From the NCBI GenBank assembly GCA_964402715.1, contig CAYODJ010000018.1, positions 1-42,793 on the forward strand: a stretch of 42,793 nucleotides of DNA, given 5' to 3'. Both the position numbers and the translations under genes were made by a program. Of the stretch, positions 1-8,280 are shown one piece after another. This DNA is from CALXOD01 sp964402715 (GTDB lineage Bacteria; Verrucomicrobiota; Lentisphaeria; Victivallales; Victivallaceae). The notes beneath the pieces were generated by a model. That model had not been told where the DNA came from and ran no database searches. It was given only the letters and a program-made list of their open reading frames with translations. The first letter of the stretch is position 1; the number at the start of each line of letters is the position of its first letter.

Positions 1-160
1 GCAAAAAAAAATCCCCGCGCTCCGGTCTGCGCCGAACCCCCCAGCCGACGGCACGCCATTCATGAGACGGGCCTCCCCCCGCACCTCCGCAATCTTGGAA
101 GCCGAACCACGTCGCAAGACGGCAAAAAGCGGACATGGGCGGACACATGAATTTTGCACG

Positions 161-180
161 CCCGTCATCGTTCTGACGGG
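161..180 (-). terminator. Possible terminator hairpin downstream of the cysteine desulfurase
   Basis: A perfect 7-bp inverted repeat (CCCGTCA / TGACGGG) with a 6-nt loop lies about 60 nt past the desulfurase stop. On the minus strand it is followed by a modest A/T stretch rather than a clean T-run, so this is a weak candidate. Apart from this, the first 239 bases hold nothing I can support. Confidence 0.25.
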
Positions 181-239
181 GATGAAGAATGTTGCGGACA
201 GCAACGAAACATGCGAAACAAGACCGCATGAGTTCACAC

Positions 240-1352
240 CTAATAAAGACTCAGAACCTTTTCCAATGCATTCCGCAGCGTGACGGCGTCATCGGGCGTG
301 TTTTCTGCGGAAAAGCTCAGACGAACCCCTGAATATGCATCCTCTCTGGAAAGACCAGCCGCCAGCAGAACCGGACTCGGATTCCTGCTCTCCGCCTGAC
401 ATGCGCTTCCGCTGGAGACATATATGCCGTGCTCCGAGAGCATCCGCACCAGCACGCCCCCCTGATAACCGGGAAAACGCAAATGCAGGATATACGGCGA
501 ACTGAACTCCTCAGGAACCGTGAAGACCACCCTCTTCCGATTCGGCAGAACAAGATCGGCCAATGCCGAACGCATGGCGCTGTGCACCCGGCGTACATGC
601 GCCTGTTCACGATCCCGCAGCCTCGCCCGCAATTCAGCGGCGAAAGCCAAAGTCAGCAGCAGCGACGGCTCAGGTCTTCCGACCAGGTATTCGTCCGAAC
701 GCATCTTCTGCAGAGCGCGCTGCATCAGCGGCAGACACTTCCATTCCGAGTTGATTAAAAGCGCCGCACCACCCGGCGCACCCAGTTTATGTCCGGAAAT
801 CGTCAGCAAATCCGCGCTTTCGGGCAACGGAAGCTTGCCTGCCGATTGAATCGTATCGGCCAGCAGCAGCGCGTCAGGCGATCTCTCCCGCAGCCGGGAG
901 GCGAGATCATCCACGTCGATGATTCTGCCGGTTTCGCTTTGCACATGATGAACGGCCAGCAGTCGCGTCTTGTCATTGACGCACCCGGCATCGAAAGTGT
1001 TTCTTTCGACGTCCCAGTTCAGAAAATTAACCTCTTTGGCGACTCGATGCAGAGACGCGGTCAGAGCGGGGTGCTCGAATCTGCTGGTTACTACATTGCC
1101 GCTGGAATTAAGAGGAAATGCGGCCAGAAAACCGAAGAGCTCCGTGCCCGACATCGCCCAGTGCACCGACATCAGCCGCCCGGCGACGCTCCACGAGAGA
1201 CGCTCCCCAGCCTCCGTCAATTCCATGCGCAGCCGGCGCGCGGCGCCGTGAGCCGCCTCCTGATTGACATAATGACGAGACGCGCACTCCCGGAAATAAT
1301 CCAGCACTTCAGCGTCTGGTCTTGCCGCTGCGGCGTTATCCAAGTAAAGCAT
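240..1352 (-). CDS. Cysteine desulfurase, NifS/IscS-type PLP enzyme
   Basis: This 370-residue fold-type I PLP enzyme should remove sulfur from L-cysteine as a protein persulfide for Fe-S cluster assembly or tRNA thiolation. It starts with the family-typical MLYLDNAAAA. His94 (FEHP) fits the ring-stacking histidine, Asp165 and Gln169 (ADTIQSAGK) the cofactor contacts, and Lys189 in SGHKLGAPGG the Schiff-base lysine. The catalytic cysteine is Cys318 in SSGSACQAES, where IscS/NifS proteins usually have SSGSACSS. Another departure is VQSETG at 137-142, where VNNETG is typical. Length is slightly short of the usual 380-400. It is last in an apparent rpoZ-purE-desulfurase unit, 49 nt after purE. 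No IscU or tRNA-modifying partner is adjacent, so I do not assign nifS, iscS or sufS. Confidence 0.9.
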   Translation of the reverse strand: MLYLDNAAAARPDAEVLDYFRECASRHYVNQEAAHGAARRLRMELTEAGERLSWSVAGRLMSVHWAMSGTELFGFLAAFPLNSSGNVVTSRFEHPALTASLHRVAKEVNFLNWDVERNTFDAGCVNDKTRLLAVHHVQSETGRIIDVDDLASRLRERSPDALLLADTIQSAGKLPLPESADLLTISGHKLGAPGGAALLINSEWKCLPLMQRALQKMRSDEYLVGRPEPSLLLTLAFAAELRARLRDREQAHVRRVHSAMRSALADLVLPNRKRVVFTVPEEFSSPYILHLRFPGYQGGVLVRMLSEHGIYVSSGSACQAESRNPSPVLLAAGLSREDAYSGVRLSFSAENTPDDAVTLRNALEKVLSLY

Positions 1353-1401
1353 TGCGTCTTCCGACCGGACATTGACTTCTCCGCGACAGGCGCGGAAAAC
1401 C

Positions 1402-1914
1402 TTATTCCCGTTTCAATCTGCTCTGCAATTCCGAATCGGAGCGCCTAACCTGTTCACTTTGTGCCCGTCTGAATTCCTTCAGTTTTCCGGCCAATTCAAC
1501 GGAATTGAGCGCCAGAATCGACACGGCATACAAAGCGGCGTTCTTGCCGCCAGCCTTTCCAGCTGTCACCGTCGCCACCGGAATGCCCGGCGGCATCTGC
1601 ACCATCGACAACAGCGCGTCGAGACCGTTGAACGGTTCCGACGGCACTGGCACGCCGATCACCGGCAGCGTCGTATGCGCCGCGACTATTCCGCCAAGAT
1701 GAGCCGCCATCCCCGCGGCGCAAATTATTACCTGAATCCCGGCCTCACGCGCCGCCGCCGCGTAGACGGCGACATCCTCGGGCGTGCGATGCGCCGAAAG
1801 CACCCGAGCCTCATAGCTGACGCCGAATTCATCAAAAACGCGGAATGCCTCCTGCGCCACCGGAAAATCACTCTGACTTCCCATCAGCACCGCAACCTGC
1901 GCACGCCCCGACAT
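1402..1914 (-). CDS. purE: N5-carboxyaminoimidazole ribonucleotide mutase, class I PurE
   Basis: PurE moves the carboxylate of N5-CAIR to C4, giving CAIR in de novo purine synthesis; it acts as a cytoplasmic octamer. The 170-residue length and signature blocks fit: MGSQSD at 11-16 (phosphate loop), SAHRTP at 40-45 with the catalytic histidine, AGMAAHLGG at 68-75, and GIPVATV followed by GKAGGKNAA near 110-126. The last 25 or so residues are charged and variable. It begins 32 nt after the rpoZ stop and ends 49 nt before the desulfurase. No purK is adjacent, although class I PurE normally works with PurK. Class II PurE is an alternative, but the sequence reads as class I. Confidence 0.93.
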   Translation of the reverse strand: MSGRAQVAVLMGSQSDFPVAQEAFRVFDEFGVSYEARVLSAHRTPEDVAVYAAAAREAGIQVIICAAGMAAHLGGIVAAHTTLPVIGVPVPSEPFNGLDALLSMVQMPPGIPVATVTAGKAGGKNAALYAVSILALNSVELAGKLKEFRRAQSEQVRRSDSELQSRLKRE

Positions 1915-1946
1915 CGTCCAGCTCCGTCCTTACCCCGTTCAGATCC

Positions 1947-2189
1947 CTAATCCGCACCGCCTTCGTCAACATTGCCCTGCTCTTCCGAGTTCTCCCGGGA
2001 GCCGAACTGATAGCTGAGCAGTCCCTCGGCAATCTCCAGCAAAGCGACATCCAGATGGTTTTCCGAATCGCATTTGACCATCGGCCGTGCACCAAGCGCA
2101 AGCTGCCGCGCTCTCCGCGAGGCCACCACCGATAAGATCTGCGGATCCGGAATGACTTTTCTAGCCCGAACCAAATAGTCGTTATTCAT
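1947..2189 (-). CDS. rpoZ: RNA polymerase omega subunit
   Basis: This 80-residue protein matches omega, which assists assembly of the beta-prime subunit into RNA polymerase. The N-terminal core reads as omega: an initial short helix, then VVASRRARQLALGARPMV at about 21-38, equivalent to the conserved region in which omega clamps beta-prime. The C-terminus is acidic and variable, as usual. The start is well supported by GGGAGGTGAAAC directly before the ATG. It heads the apparent rpoZ-purE-desulfurase unit. I saw no clear promoter immediately upstream. Confidence 0.85.
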   Translation of the reverse strand: MNNDYLVRARKVIPDPQILSVVASRRARQLALGARPMVKCDSENHLDVALLEIAEGLLSYQFGSRENSEEQGNVDEGGAD

Positions 2190-2637
2190 GTTTCACCTCC
2201 CAAAATAAACCATCGCCTTTTCACACGTCTGAAATCTGAATGTCTCCACGGAACGGGCGGGGCGCGGCGCCATGCCCGTACTTCCCGTATCCGATCAATG
2301 TCCGCTGACCACCACGAGACCGTCCGCCGCCGGAGATCGCGGCAACGGCCGATTCGAATGACCGAGCCTCAGTTTTACAGCCGGCCGCGAACGGCTGCTC
2401 CCAACTTTTGTTCGGCGGACACCCACATTCCATCGGACCGCCCGCGTCACTCACAACAACGCCGTCCGCATGAGACCGAACCGTACGGAGCTCAATGCTC
2501 CCCGGTCTGATGTTCCGCGCAGCGTCCGCAGAACGGCGACGATCCGACGCCTCGTCGGCCGGAATCCGTCCGCCGCCAGCCGGCTTCATGACGTCACGAC
2601 CCCGACCGTCGCCTCCGAACCGTATTCCGCCACCGTT
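2190..2637. other. Intergenic region between the acyl-CoA dehydrogenase and rpoZ, no gene seen
   Basis: About 450 bases separate two minus-strand units. The only long open frames here lack a ribosome binding site and have shuffled, low-complexity translations, so I reject them. The rpoZ Shine-Dalgarno sequence lies at the left edge. A short palindrome TGACGTCA lies near 2588-2595, just past the dehydrogenase stop. No convincing -35/-10 pair for rpoZ was found, though one presumably exists here. Confidence 0.5.
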
Positions 2638-4356
2638 TCAGTAGTCGATGACGTCGCGGTGACTGTCAATCAGCGTGGTGTCGTCGGACATCACGCGCAT
2701 GTAACGTTTCTGAAATTCAGGCACGGAATCCAGCACGTAGCGTTCGGCCAGAGGGAAACGTCTCCCGCTCTTCAACACGTCCCGCAGCAACAGCATGCCG
2801 ACGAACACGTAAATCTCCATCTCGACCAGGGCACGCGCCATCAGATCATGATATTCCGGACTCTTCTTTTCGGACACGAACCTGACCGCCTCAAGCAACT
2901 TGACGTAGTGCCCGGCCACGATTTCCTTGAGCTCAAGCGTCTTACCCTCATAGGGCAGGGACATCAGTTCGTTCAAGCGCTTGTCGTTGTCTCTCTGAAG
3001 CACCCCGCCGACAGCCGCCACGACCTGCAGCTGGGAGGTTCCCTCGTAGATATTGGTGATGCGCGCATCCCTGTAATACCGCTCCGCGTTGAAATCGCGC
3101 ATGAAACCGGCGCCGCCATGAATCTGAATCGCGTCGTAGGCGACCTGATTGGCGGTCTCGGTTGCGAGCAACTTGCACATCGGAGTCAGAACGGACGCGA
3201 CCTTGCTGTAATATTTCTGCGCGACGCGGGCGTCCGGAGCAACGTCCTTTCCGTTCTCCACCAGACGGGTGTACCCGTTCCGCAAATCGACCGCGCGGGT
3301 GGTTTCGTACAGCAGAGCGCGGGCCGCCGTGATTTTCGCCTTCATGGAGCTCAGCATGTCGTATATCGCCGGAAAACAGTCGATCGTCTTTTTGAACTGC
3401 TCCCGCTCGGAGGCGTATTTGCGGGCCTCCCTGTAGGATGCCTCGGCTATGCCGAGCGCCTGGGCGCTGATGGCCACTCTGGCTCCGTTCATCAGACTCA
3501 TGACGTACTTGATCAGCCCGAACCGCCGCTTTCCGCAAAGCTGAGCGGGAACGTCGTTGTACTGCAATTCGCAGGTGGCGACGCCGTGAATGCCGAGTTT
3601 GTCCTCGATCCTGCGGACGACCAGTTTCGGTCCGGCTTCGCAGATGAACATGGACAGGCCGCGTCCGTCGCTGGTTCCCGCTTCGGAACGCGCCAGCACA
3701 AGATGAACTTTTGCGCACCCGTTGGTTATGAATCGCTTCATCCCGTTGAGATACCACTGTCCGGTCTTCTCGTCCTGCCATGCGCGGAGCCTCACCGACT
3801 GAAGGTCGGATCCGAAGTCAGGTTCCGTCAAATCCATCGAACCGTCGAATTCACCGGTGGCGAATCCGGGCAGAAACTTCTGCCGCTGCTCTTCGTCTCC
3901 GAACTCGCATATGGTTTCGGCGATGTCCTGAAGCCCGAAAAGATTCTGAAGCGACGCATCGGCGCGAGAAACCATTTCAGTCAGCATGGTGTAGATCGAG
4001 ACCGGAAAATTCAGACCTCCGTAACGGTGCGGCAGCATGACCCCCATGACGTCCGCCCTTCGGAGATCTTCCAGGTTCTTCTGCGTCAGCTCGTGGTAGG
4101 TGACTTTGTTGTCTTCGAATCTCGGTCCCTCGCGATCGACGGTCCTGGAACGCGGATCTATCCGATCCCCGCATATTTCACCTATGACGTCCAGTATCCT
4201 CCGATAATTGTCCAGCGCGTCCGCATAGTCGGTCGGAGCACCGTCGTACTGCGCGGCATCCCGATAACCGTTCTCTTTCAAAGCAACCGCTTCGGCCAGA
4301 TCGAGGTGCTCAAGCGAAAACTGGAGATCCTGATTGTCCTTGAAAAAATTTGCCAT
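2638..4356 (-). CDS. Acyl-CoA dehydrogenase with C-terminal extension
   Basis: FAD enzyme that oxidises an acyl-CoA to the 2-enoyl-CoA, or acts in reverse, passing electrons to ETF. With 572 residues it is longer than classical 380-residue members and resembles the extended type with an extra C-terminal domain. An N-terminal helical domain is followed by MDLTEPDFGSD at about 174-184 (flavin/substrate loop) and the beta domain. Then come RVAISAQALGIAEASYREA near 293-311 and the hallmark IYEGT with catalytic-base candidate Glu438. I start at ATG 4354-4356, not the longer open frame, because a longer start would run back into etfA; GTGGAG lies upstream. It follows etfA by 14 nt, which fits ETF as redox partner. 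Acyl chain length cannot be read from sequence. Confidence 0.9.
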   Translation of the reverse strand: MANFFKDNQDLQFSLEHLDLAEAVALKENGYRDAAQYDGAPTDYADALDNYRRILDVIGEICGDRIDPRSRTVDREGPRFEDNKVTYHELTQKNLEDLRRADVMGVMLPHRYGGLNFPVSIYTMLTEMVSRADASLQNLFGLQDIAETICEFGDEEQRQKFLPGFATGEFDGSMDLTEPDFGSDLQSVRLRAWQDEKTGQWYLNGMKRFITNGCAKVHLVLARSEAGTSDGRGLSMFICEAGPKLVVRRIEDKLGIHGVATCELQYNDVPAQLCGKRRFGLIKYVMSLMNGARVAISAQALGIAEASYREARKYASEREQFKKTIDCFPAIYDMLSSMKAKITAARALLYETTRAVDLRNGYTRLVENGKDVAPDARVAQKYYSKVASVLTPMCKLLATETANQVAYDAIQIHGGAGFMRDFNAERYYRDARITNIYEGTSQLQVVAAVGGVLQRDNDKRLNELMSLPYEGKTLELKEIVAGHYVKLLEAVRFVSEKKSPEYHDLMARALVEMEIYVFVGMLLLRDVLKSGRRFPLAERYVLDSVPEFQKRYMRVMSDDTTLIDSHRDVIDY

Positions 4357-4370
4357 AGTTGAAAACTCCA

Positions 4371-5393
4371 CTATGCTTTGGCCTTGAATGCCTTGATCAT
4401 TTTGGGAATAACCTCGTTCAAATCTCCGACAATCGCATAATGCGCCACGGAGAAAATCGGTGCGCCCGGGTCGCTGTTGATTGCGATGATCTTTTTCGAG
4501 TCGCTCATTCCCGCGCGGTGCTGGATTGCTCCGGAAATGCCACACGCGATATACAGACGCGGACGCACTGTGACGCCGGTCTGCCCCACTTGATGATCAT
4601 GATCAATCCAGCCCGCGTCCACCGCGGCGCGGGACGCGCCGACCTCCCCGCCCAGTACGTCGGCCAGCTCGCGAATCAGCGAGAAGTTCTCCTTGGAACC
4701 GACGCCGTAGCCGCCGGAGACGATTATCTGCGCGCCTTTCAAATCCACGTCCCTGTCGGTTCTGACACGCTTGAGCACCCTGACCGCAGTGTCGACGTCC
4801 GACAATTCCACGGGAACACGCACCAGATCCCCGCCGCGGGAGAAATCGGGCGCGTCGATTTTCATGACCCCCTCGCGCACGGTCACCATCTGCGGATCGT
4901 CCCAGGTGTTGACGATGGTCGCGATGATGTTGCCGCCGAAGGCGGGACGGATTTGCATGAGTTTGTCGGCATAAAATTTTTTATTGACCGCATCGTTGAA
5001 ATCATCGATCCTGAGATCGGTGCAGTCGGCGGTCAGTCCGGCCAACTTTTCCGAGGCGATGCGTGGAGCGAGCTCGCGTCCTTTCATCGTCGCCCCGAAC
5101 AGCAGAATGTTCGGCTTGTACCTGCGGATCAGACCCATGATGACCTTTGCGTAGGGCATGACGGTGAACGGCTCCAGCCGTTTATCCTCCGCCAGATACA
5201 CCGTCTCGCAACCGTACGCGTACAGCAGAGGAGGACATTCATGAAGCCGGTCGCCGAGCAGCACCGCCTCGTTTTTCACGCCGAGCCTGTCGGCAAGCTC
5301 GCGACCCTTGCAGATGAGCTCAAGACTGACATCCGCAACCTTCCCGCCTTCCTGTTCGACAAAAACCCAGACGTTTCCAACTTTTTCAGCCAT
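4371..5393 (-). CDS. etfA: Electron transfer flavoprotein, alpha subunit
   Basis: EtfA pairs with EtfB and holds FAD in its C-terminal domain, relaying electrons for the dehydrogenase encoded next. The protein has 340 residues. The C-terminal FAD-binding region is unmistakable: PRLYIACGISGAIQHRAG, then AINSDPGAPIF and ADYGIVGDL-like YAIVGDLNEVIP. I choose ATG 5391-5393 (MAEKVGN) because GAGGAAC sits 6 nt upstream. An alternative ATG at 5403-5405 would overlap the etfB stop by 4 nt (ATGA) but has a poorer ribosome binding site. The order etfB-etfA-dehydrogenase is a typical fatty-acid or acyl-CoA redox operon. Confidence 0.93.
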   Translation of the reverse strand: MAEKVGNVWVFVEQEGGKVADVSLELICKGRELADRLGVKNEAVLLGDRLHECPPLLYAYGCETVYLAEDKRLEPFTVMPYAKVIMGLIRRYKPNILLFGATMKGRELAPRIASEKLAGLTADCTDLRIDDFNDAVNKKFYADKLMQIRPAFGGNIIATIVNTWDDPQMVTVREGVMKIDAPDFSRGGDLVRVPVELSDVDTAVRVLKRVRTDRDVDLKGAQIIVSGGYGVGSKENFSLIRELADVLGGEVGASRAAVDAGWIDHDHQVGQTGVTVRPRLYIACGISGAIQHRAGMSDSKKIIAINSDPGAPIFSVAHYAIVGDLNEVIPKMIKAFKAKA

Positions 5394-5401
5394 GATGTTC
5401 C

Positions 5402-6292
5402 TCATCCCAAGGTATGGTCGTTGATTAACTCGTGAATAAGTTCGGAAATGCCGGCATCGGTCGGTTCCACCGCCTTGGCCTCGTTTGCGGTAAGCACGAC
5501 GTTGGCAATATTCTTAACCTTGGTCGGCGATCCGGCCAGTCCGATCCTGCCCCTGTCGGCGGCCACATCCTCGGCGGACCACTCCTCTATGAGCAGACCG
5601 CGGTCGCGCAGTCTTTCGACGGCGGACGCGGACGCGTCGGCGCCGCCGGAACCTTCCAGAGCCCTCCTCACCTCCGAAGGAGTCTGCGCCCGCTTGAATT
5701 TCATGATGCGCCGTCCCGCCATCGGGCGCGGTTCGTTCGCCCCTATCACGGTCAGCAAAGCGGGCAGCGGAGATTCAAGCACCTCATAACCCCCTTCGAT
5801 CATGCGCCGCACGACAACTTTCTGCTCCGTGAGCTCCAGCACCTCCTCGACGTAGCACAGCTGCGGTATGCGCAGCTTCTCCGCCAGCTGCGGTCCCACC
5901 TGAGCCGTGTCACCGTCTATGGCCTGACGTCCGCAGAGAACCAAATCCACCTTACCGACTTTCTTGGCGCAGCAGCACAACGCGTAACTGGTCGCCAAAG
6001 TGTCGGCTCCGGCGAAAGCCCGATCCGTCAGCAGGATGCATTCGTCCGCGCCGCGGAACAGCGAACTGCGCAGAACCTCGGCCGCGGAGGGAGGACCCAT
6101 GGTTCCGACCACGACATGAACGCCGTGGCGATCTTTCAGCTGAAGCGCGAGCTCGAGGGCGTTGAGATCCTCCGGGTTGAAGATCGCCGGCAGAGCCGCC
6201 CTGTTCACGGTCCCCTCCGGCGTCATGGCGTCGCCGCTGATGTTCTGGGTGTCCGGAACCTGCTTGACGAAAACAAGGACAGTGTGACTCAC
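5402..6292 (-). CDS. etfB: Electron transfer flavoprotein, beta subunit (bifurcating-type features)
   Basis: EtfB forms the heterodimer with EtfA and binds AMP or a second FAD. The signature CGRQAIDGDTAQVGP is at 120-134. At 296 residues it is longer than ordinary EtfB (about 250). The extra C-terminal part contains WSAEDV, then RIGLAGSPTKV at 249-259, which recalls the tail of EtfB from flavin-bifurcating systems that couple NADH oxidation to crotonyl-CoA and ferredoxin reduction. That reading is inference. The start is GTG 6290-6292, supported by AAGGGGGC 7 nt upstream. It is the first gene of the operon, with a promoter candidate about 60 nt upstream. Confidence 0.92.
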   Translation of the reverse strand: MSHTVLVFVKQVPDTQNISGDAMTPEGTVNRAALPAIFNPEDLNALELALQLKDRHGVHVVVGTMGPPSAAEVLRSSLFRGADECILLTDRAFAGADTLATSYALCCCAKKVGKVDLVLCGRQAIDGDTAQVGPQLAEKLRIPQLCYVEEVLELTEQKVVVRRMIEGGYEVLESPLPALLTVIGANEPRPMAGRRIMKFKRAQTPSEVRRALEGSGGADASASAVERLRDRGLLIEEWSAEDVAADRGRIGLAGSPTKVKNIANVVLTANEAKAVEPTDAGISELIHELINDHTLG

Positions 6293-6353
6293 AGTTTCGC
6301 CCCCTTAGTTATTGATTTCTAACGCCTGTCGAAACCCGCAAAAACAGCCGAAT

Positions 6354-6382
6354 ACTATAACAACGACTTGACAATTTTTCCA
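6354..6382 (-). promoter_or_regulatory. Putative sigma70 promoter for etfBA-acyl-CoA dehydrogenase
   Basis: On the minus strand TGGAAA (6377-6382) and TATAGT (6354-6359) are separated by 17 nt in a locally AT-rich patch. The -10 matches 5 of 6 consensus bases and the -35 matches 4. The predicted transcript would have a leader of about 55 nt before the etfB GTG. The 6383-6550 stretch upstream shows no gene. Confidence 0.4.
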
Positions 6383-6550
6383 GTCCGCCTCTTCATTGTC
6401 CCGTGCGGATCCCGACGGCTGCAGTCTCGCTTTCAATGCGCCCGTCCCCCCCCGGCCGGCCGGCGCGCCCCGCCCTCCAGCGGACCGGATCAGCAGTCAG
6501 CTCCGTGTCCGCGCTCCGACGACGCAGCCGATCGACGCTTTTGCACATGC

Positions 6551-7132
6551 CTATTCACGGCCGGCTCTGTCCACATTGCGCGCGTTGCGTGACAACGCGT
6601 CCCAGACAAAAGGCGGAGCCGCGTTCTCATCCCTCAGACGGGAGACCACCTCCTCGCAGCCGGAAAATTCCCCTTCAAGCGACGCCACATGCCCGTCCAG
6701 GAAAAGGACACCTATCCGCCCGTCCGTCTTCAGCCAAGGCTTTTCAATCGCCGCGGGAATTCTGTGATCCTGCCTTATTGCATCCCCCGCCCCGAACCGG
6801 TCGCCTCCGGCGATGAACGCGTAGGACGTGTTCCTCTCCGACAAAGGCGGGACGGACGGCACCGAATCATGATCGAAAGGAGCGACAAAGGTCTTGGCCT
6901 GATATATGTCCCTGCCGATCGCCGACAGGCCTGCGGCTCCGGATTCGCAAGGAAGCCGTCCTCCGGCGGAATCACGGTAAACCAACATGGCCAATCCAAT
7001 CATCTTCAAGTTGGTCAAGCTGACCTCCCGCTCCAATTGCGAGGGCCGAGACAGACAGTCGCGCAAAATGTCGCAGCCTCCCACGACCGGCAGCATGCAC
7101 GCCAGGAAAACCGCAAACAGATATTGTCTCAC
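6551..7132 (-). CDS. Lipoprotein with pseudopilin-like body, H-x-DG style ending
   Basis: Unnamed 193-residue protein. GTG 7130-7132 is the start: AAGGAG lies 5 nt upstream and the codon overlaps the preceding stop as GTGA. Residues 1-20 form a lipoprotein signal, with lipobox PVVGGC and Cys20. What follows is not typical of a lipoprotein: SLTNLKMIGLAMLVYRDS near 38-55, then GGRLP, recall the helix and loop after the N-terminal methylation region of type II pseudopilins. GVLFLDGHVASL near 147-158 recalls the DGH motif closing many Lentisphaerota/Planctomycetes pilin-like (DUF1559-type) proteins. The usual prepilin peptidase site is absent. Function unknown; it is translationally coupled to the thioredoxin-fold protein. 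Confidence 0.7.
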   Translation of the reverse strand: MRQYLFAVFLACMLPVVGGCDILRDCLSRPSQLEREVSLTNLKMIGLAMLVYRDSAGGRLPCESGAAGLSAIGRDIYQAKTFVAPFDHDSVPSVPPLSERNTSYAFIAGGDRFGAGDAIRQDHRIPAAIEKPWLKTDGRIGVLFLDGHVASLEGEFSGCEEVVSRLRDENAAPPFVWDALSRNARNVDRAGRE

Positions 7133-8280
7133 CTGTTCTCCTTCGAAGCAATTGTCAGGGCGGCCGCGTAAAACTCCTCGAAAGCCTTGGACGAAGCCGC
7201 GCGGTGAGGCGCGAATTTTTCCAGCAGCACGGTGCATTTCCGCTGGCGGTCCAAGGCCAGATCGAGACGGCCCGTCCTGGCGGCGAAAAGCGCCGAGAAA
7301 TTCCAGCCGTCGGCATCGGCCAGCCCCTCCGTGCCGTCCCGCCGCGCACCCGCTACGCGCTCGGCCAGCATGCCGGCATTCCTCAGCGCCTCCGAGTCAA
7401 AAGGATAGCGGGTCAGCAGCAGCCACCCGACGGCGCTGTCACCCGTGACGTCGGGGGGCAGGTTCTTCACGTATTCGGCGACCGTCTCCGCGATTTTACT
7501 CCCGTAGACTGGATGCCGTGACGCAAAATCCAGCCGCATCAGATACAGTCTCCGGGCCTGAGGCTTGCTTCTGATCTGCCGCGAGAGCAGCTGCCAGGCC
7601 TCGTCGTCCCTGCCCGTGTTCTCAAGCATGAAAATACGGAGCCGCAGCGCGGCCGCGTTCGCGGGATCCTGCTCCAACACGCGCTGCATGGCATACTCGG
7701 CCATGCGATCCTCCCCGCTCCGCATTCTGGACTGAAGCTCCTCCAGGGCGGGTGAAATCTTTCGCTGCCGCGACTCGTCATACGTGCCGCCCGCGAATGA
7801 TTCCAGCATCTCTTCAAGATCGACGACCTCTCCGTCCCAGATAATCCGCCCGCGGTGGTCGATCACAAACGCTTTCGGGAAAACGATGCTTTTCCCCATA
7901 TATTGCGCGGTGGTCCGCCTGGAGCGATCCACCGCCGTGGCGAAATTCGGGTTCGGCAGCAGGGAAAAGAGAGCCTTTGCGGATTCCTCCGCGTCAGGGC
8001 ACAGGGCCACAATCTTTATGTCCGGGAAGCGCACCTGCAAATCATAGAGGGACGGCAGCAGATTCGCACCCACCCCCGCGTCCGCGCGGAGGATCACCAG
8101 AACCTTGAGCTGTCCGGCCTGACGGCCTTCAGTTCCTCCGCTCAGCAGTGACAACGGACCGTTGCTCAGAAAAGCGACGTCCAGCTCGACTGCCTCGTCT
8201 CCCGTGCGCAGAGCTCTCGCCGGCAGGATCGCCGCCGCGAACAGCACCGCGACGGCCGCGAGACGCGGCAACCTCGTCAT
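7129..8280 (-). CDS. Exported thioredoxin-fold protein with TPR-like C-terminus, no CxxC
   Basis: 383 residues. The signal peptide at about 1-26 ends ALA-like (LPARA), so the protein is probably periplasmic. Residues about 27-170 read like a TlpA/peroxiredoxin-type domain: LKVLVILRADAG, later PKAFVIDHRGRIIWDGEV. Where the redox CxxC should be, the sequence reads AGVG, so classical disulfide chemistry is not expected. Residues about 180-290 are helical, with tetratricopeptide-like pairs (DPANAAALRLRIFMLENTG). ATG 8278-8280 overlaps the gatA stop as ATGA with AGGG upstream; the GTG three codons earlier has a badly spaced site. Coupling to gatA suggests co-expression, not shared function. Confidence 0.75.
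   Translation of the reverse strand: MTRLPRLAAVAVLFAAAILPARALRTGDEAVELDVAFLSNGPLSLLSGGTEGRQAGQLKVLVILRADAGVGANLLPSLYDLQVRFPDIKIVALCPDAEESAKALFSLLPNPNFATAVDRSRRTTAQYMGKSIVFPKAFVIDHRGRIIWDGEVVDLEEMLESFAGGTYDESRQRKISPALEELQSRMRSGEDRMAEYAMQRVLEQDPANAAALRLRIFMLENTGRDDEAWQLLSRQIRSKPQARRLYLMRLDFASRHPVYGSKIAETVAEYVKNLPPDVTGDSAVGWLLLTRYPFDSEALRNAGMLAERVAGARRDGTEGLADADGWNFSALFAARTGRLDLALDRQRKCTVLLEKFAPHRAASSKAFEEFYAAALTIASKENR

Noticed and set aside
62..283. A 73-codon plus-strand ORF at the window start
   Set aside because: No ribosome binding site, low-complexity translation, and it overlaps the 3' end of the desulfurase gene.
2470..4362. A 630-codon open frame on the plus strand opposite the acyl-CoA dehydrogenase
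   Set aside because: It is the antisense shadow of a clearly conserved gene; no ribosome binding site and no recognisable domain.
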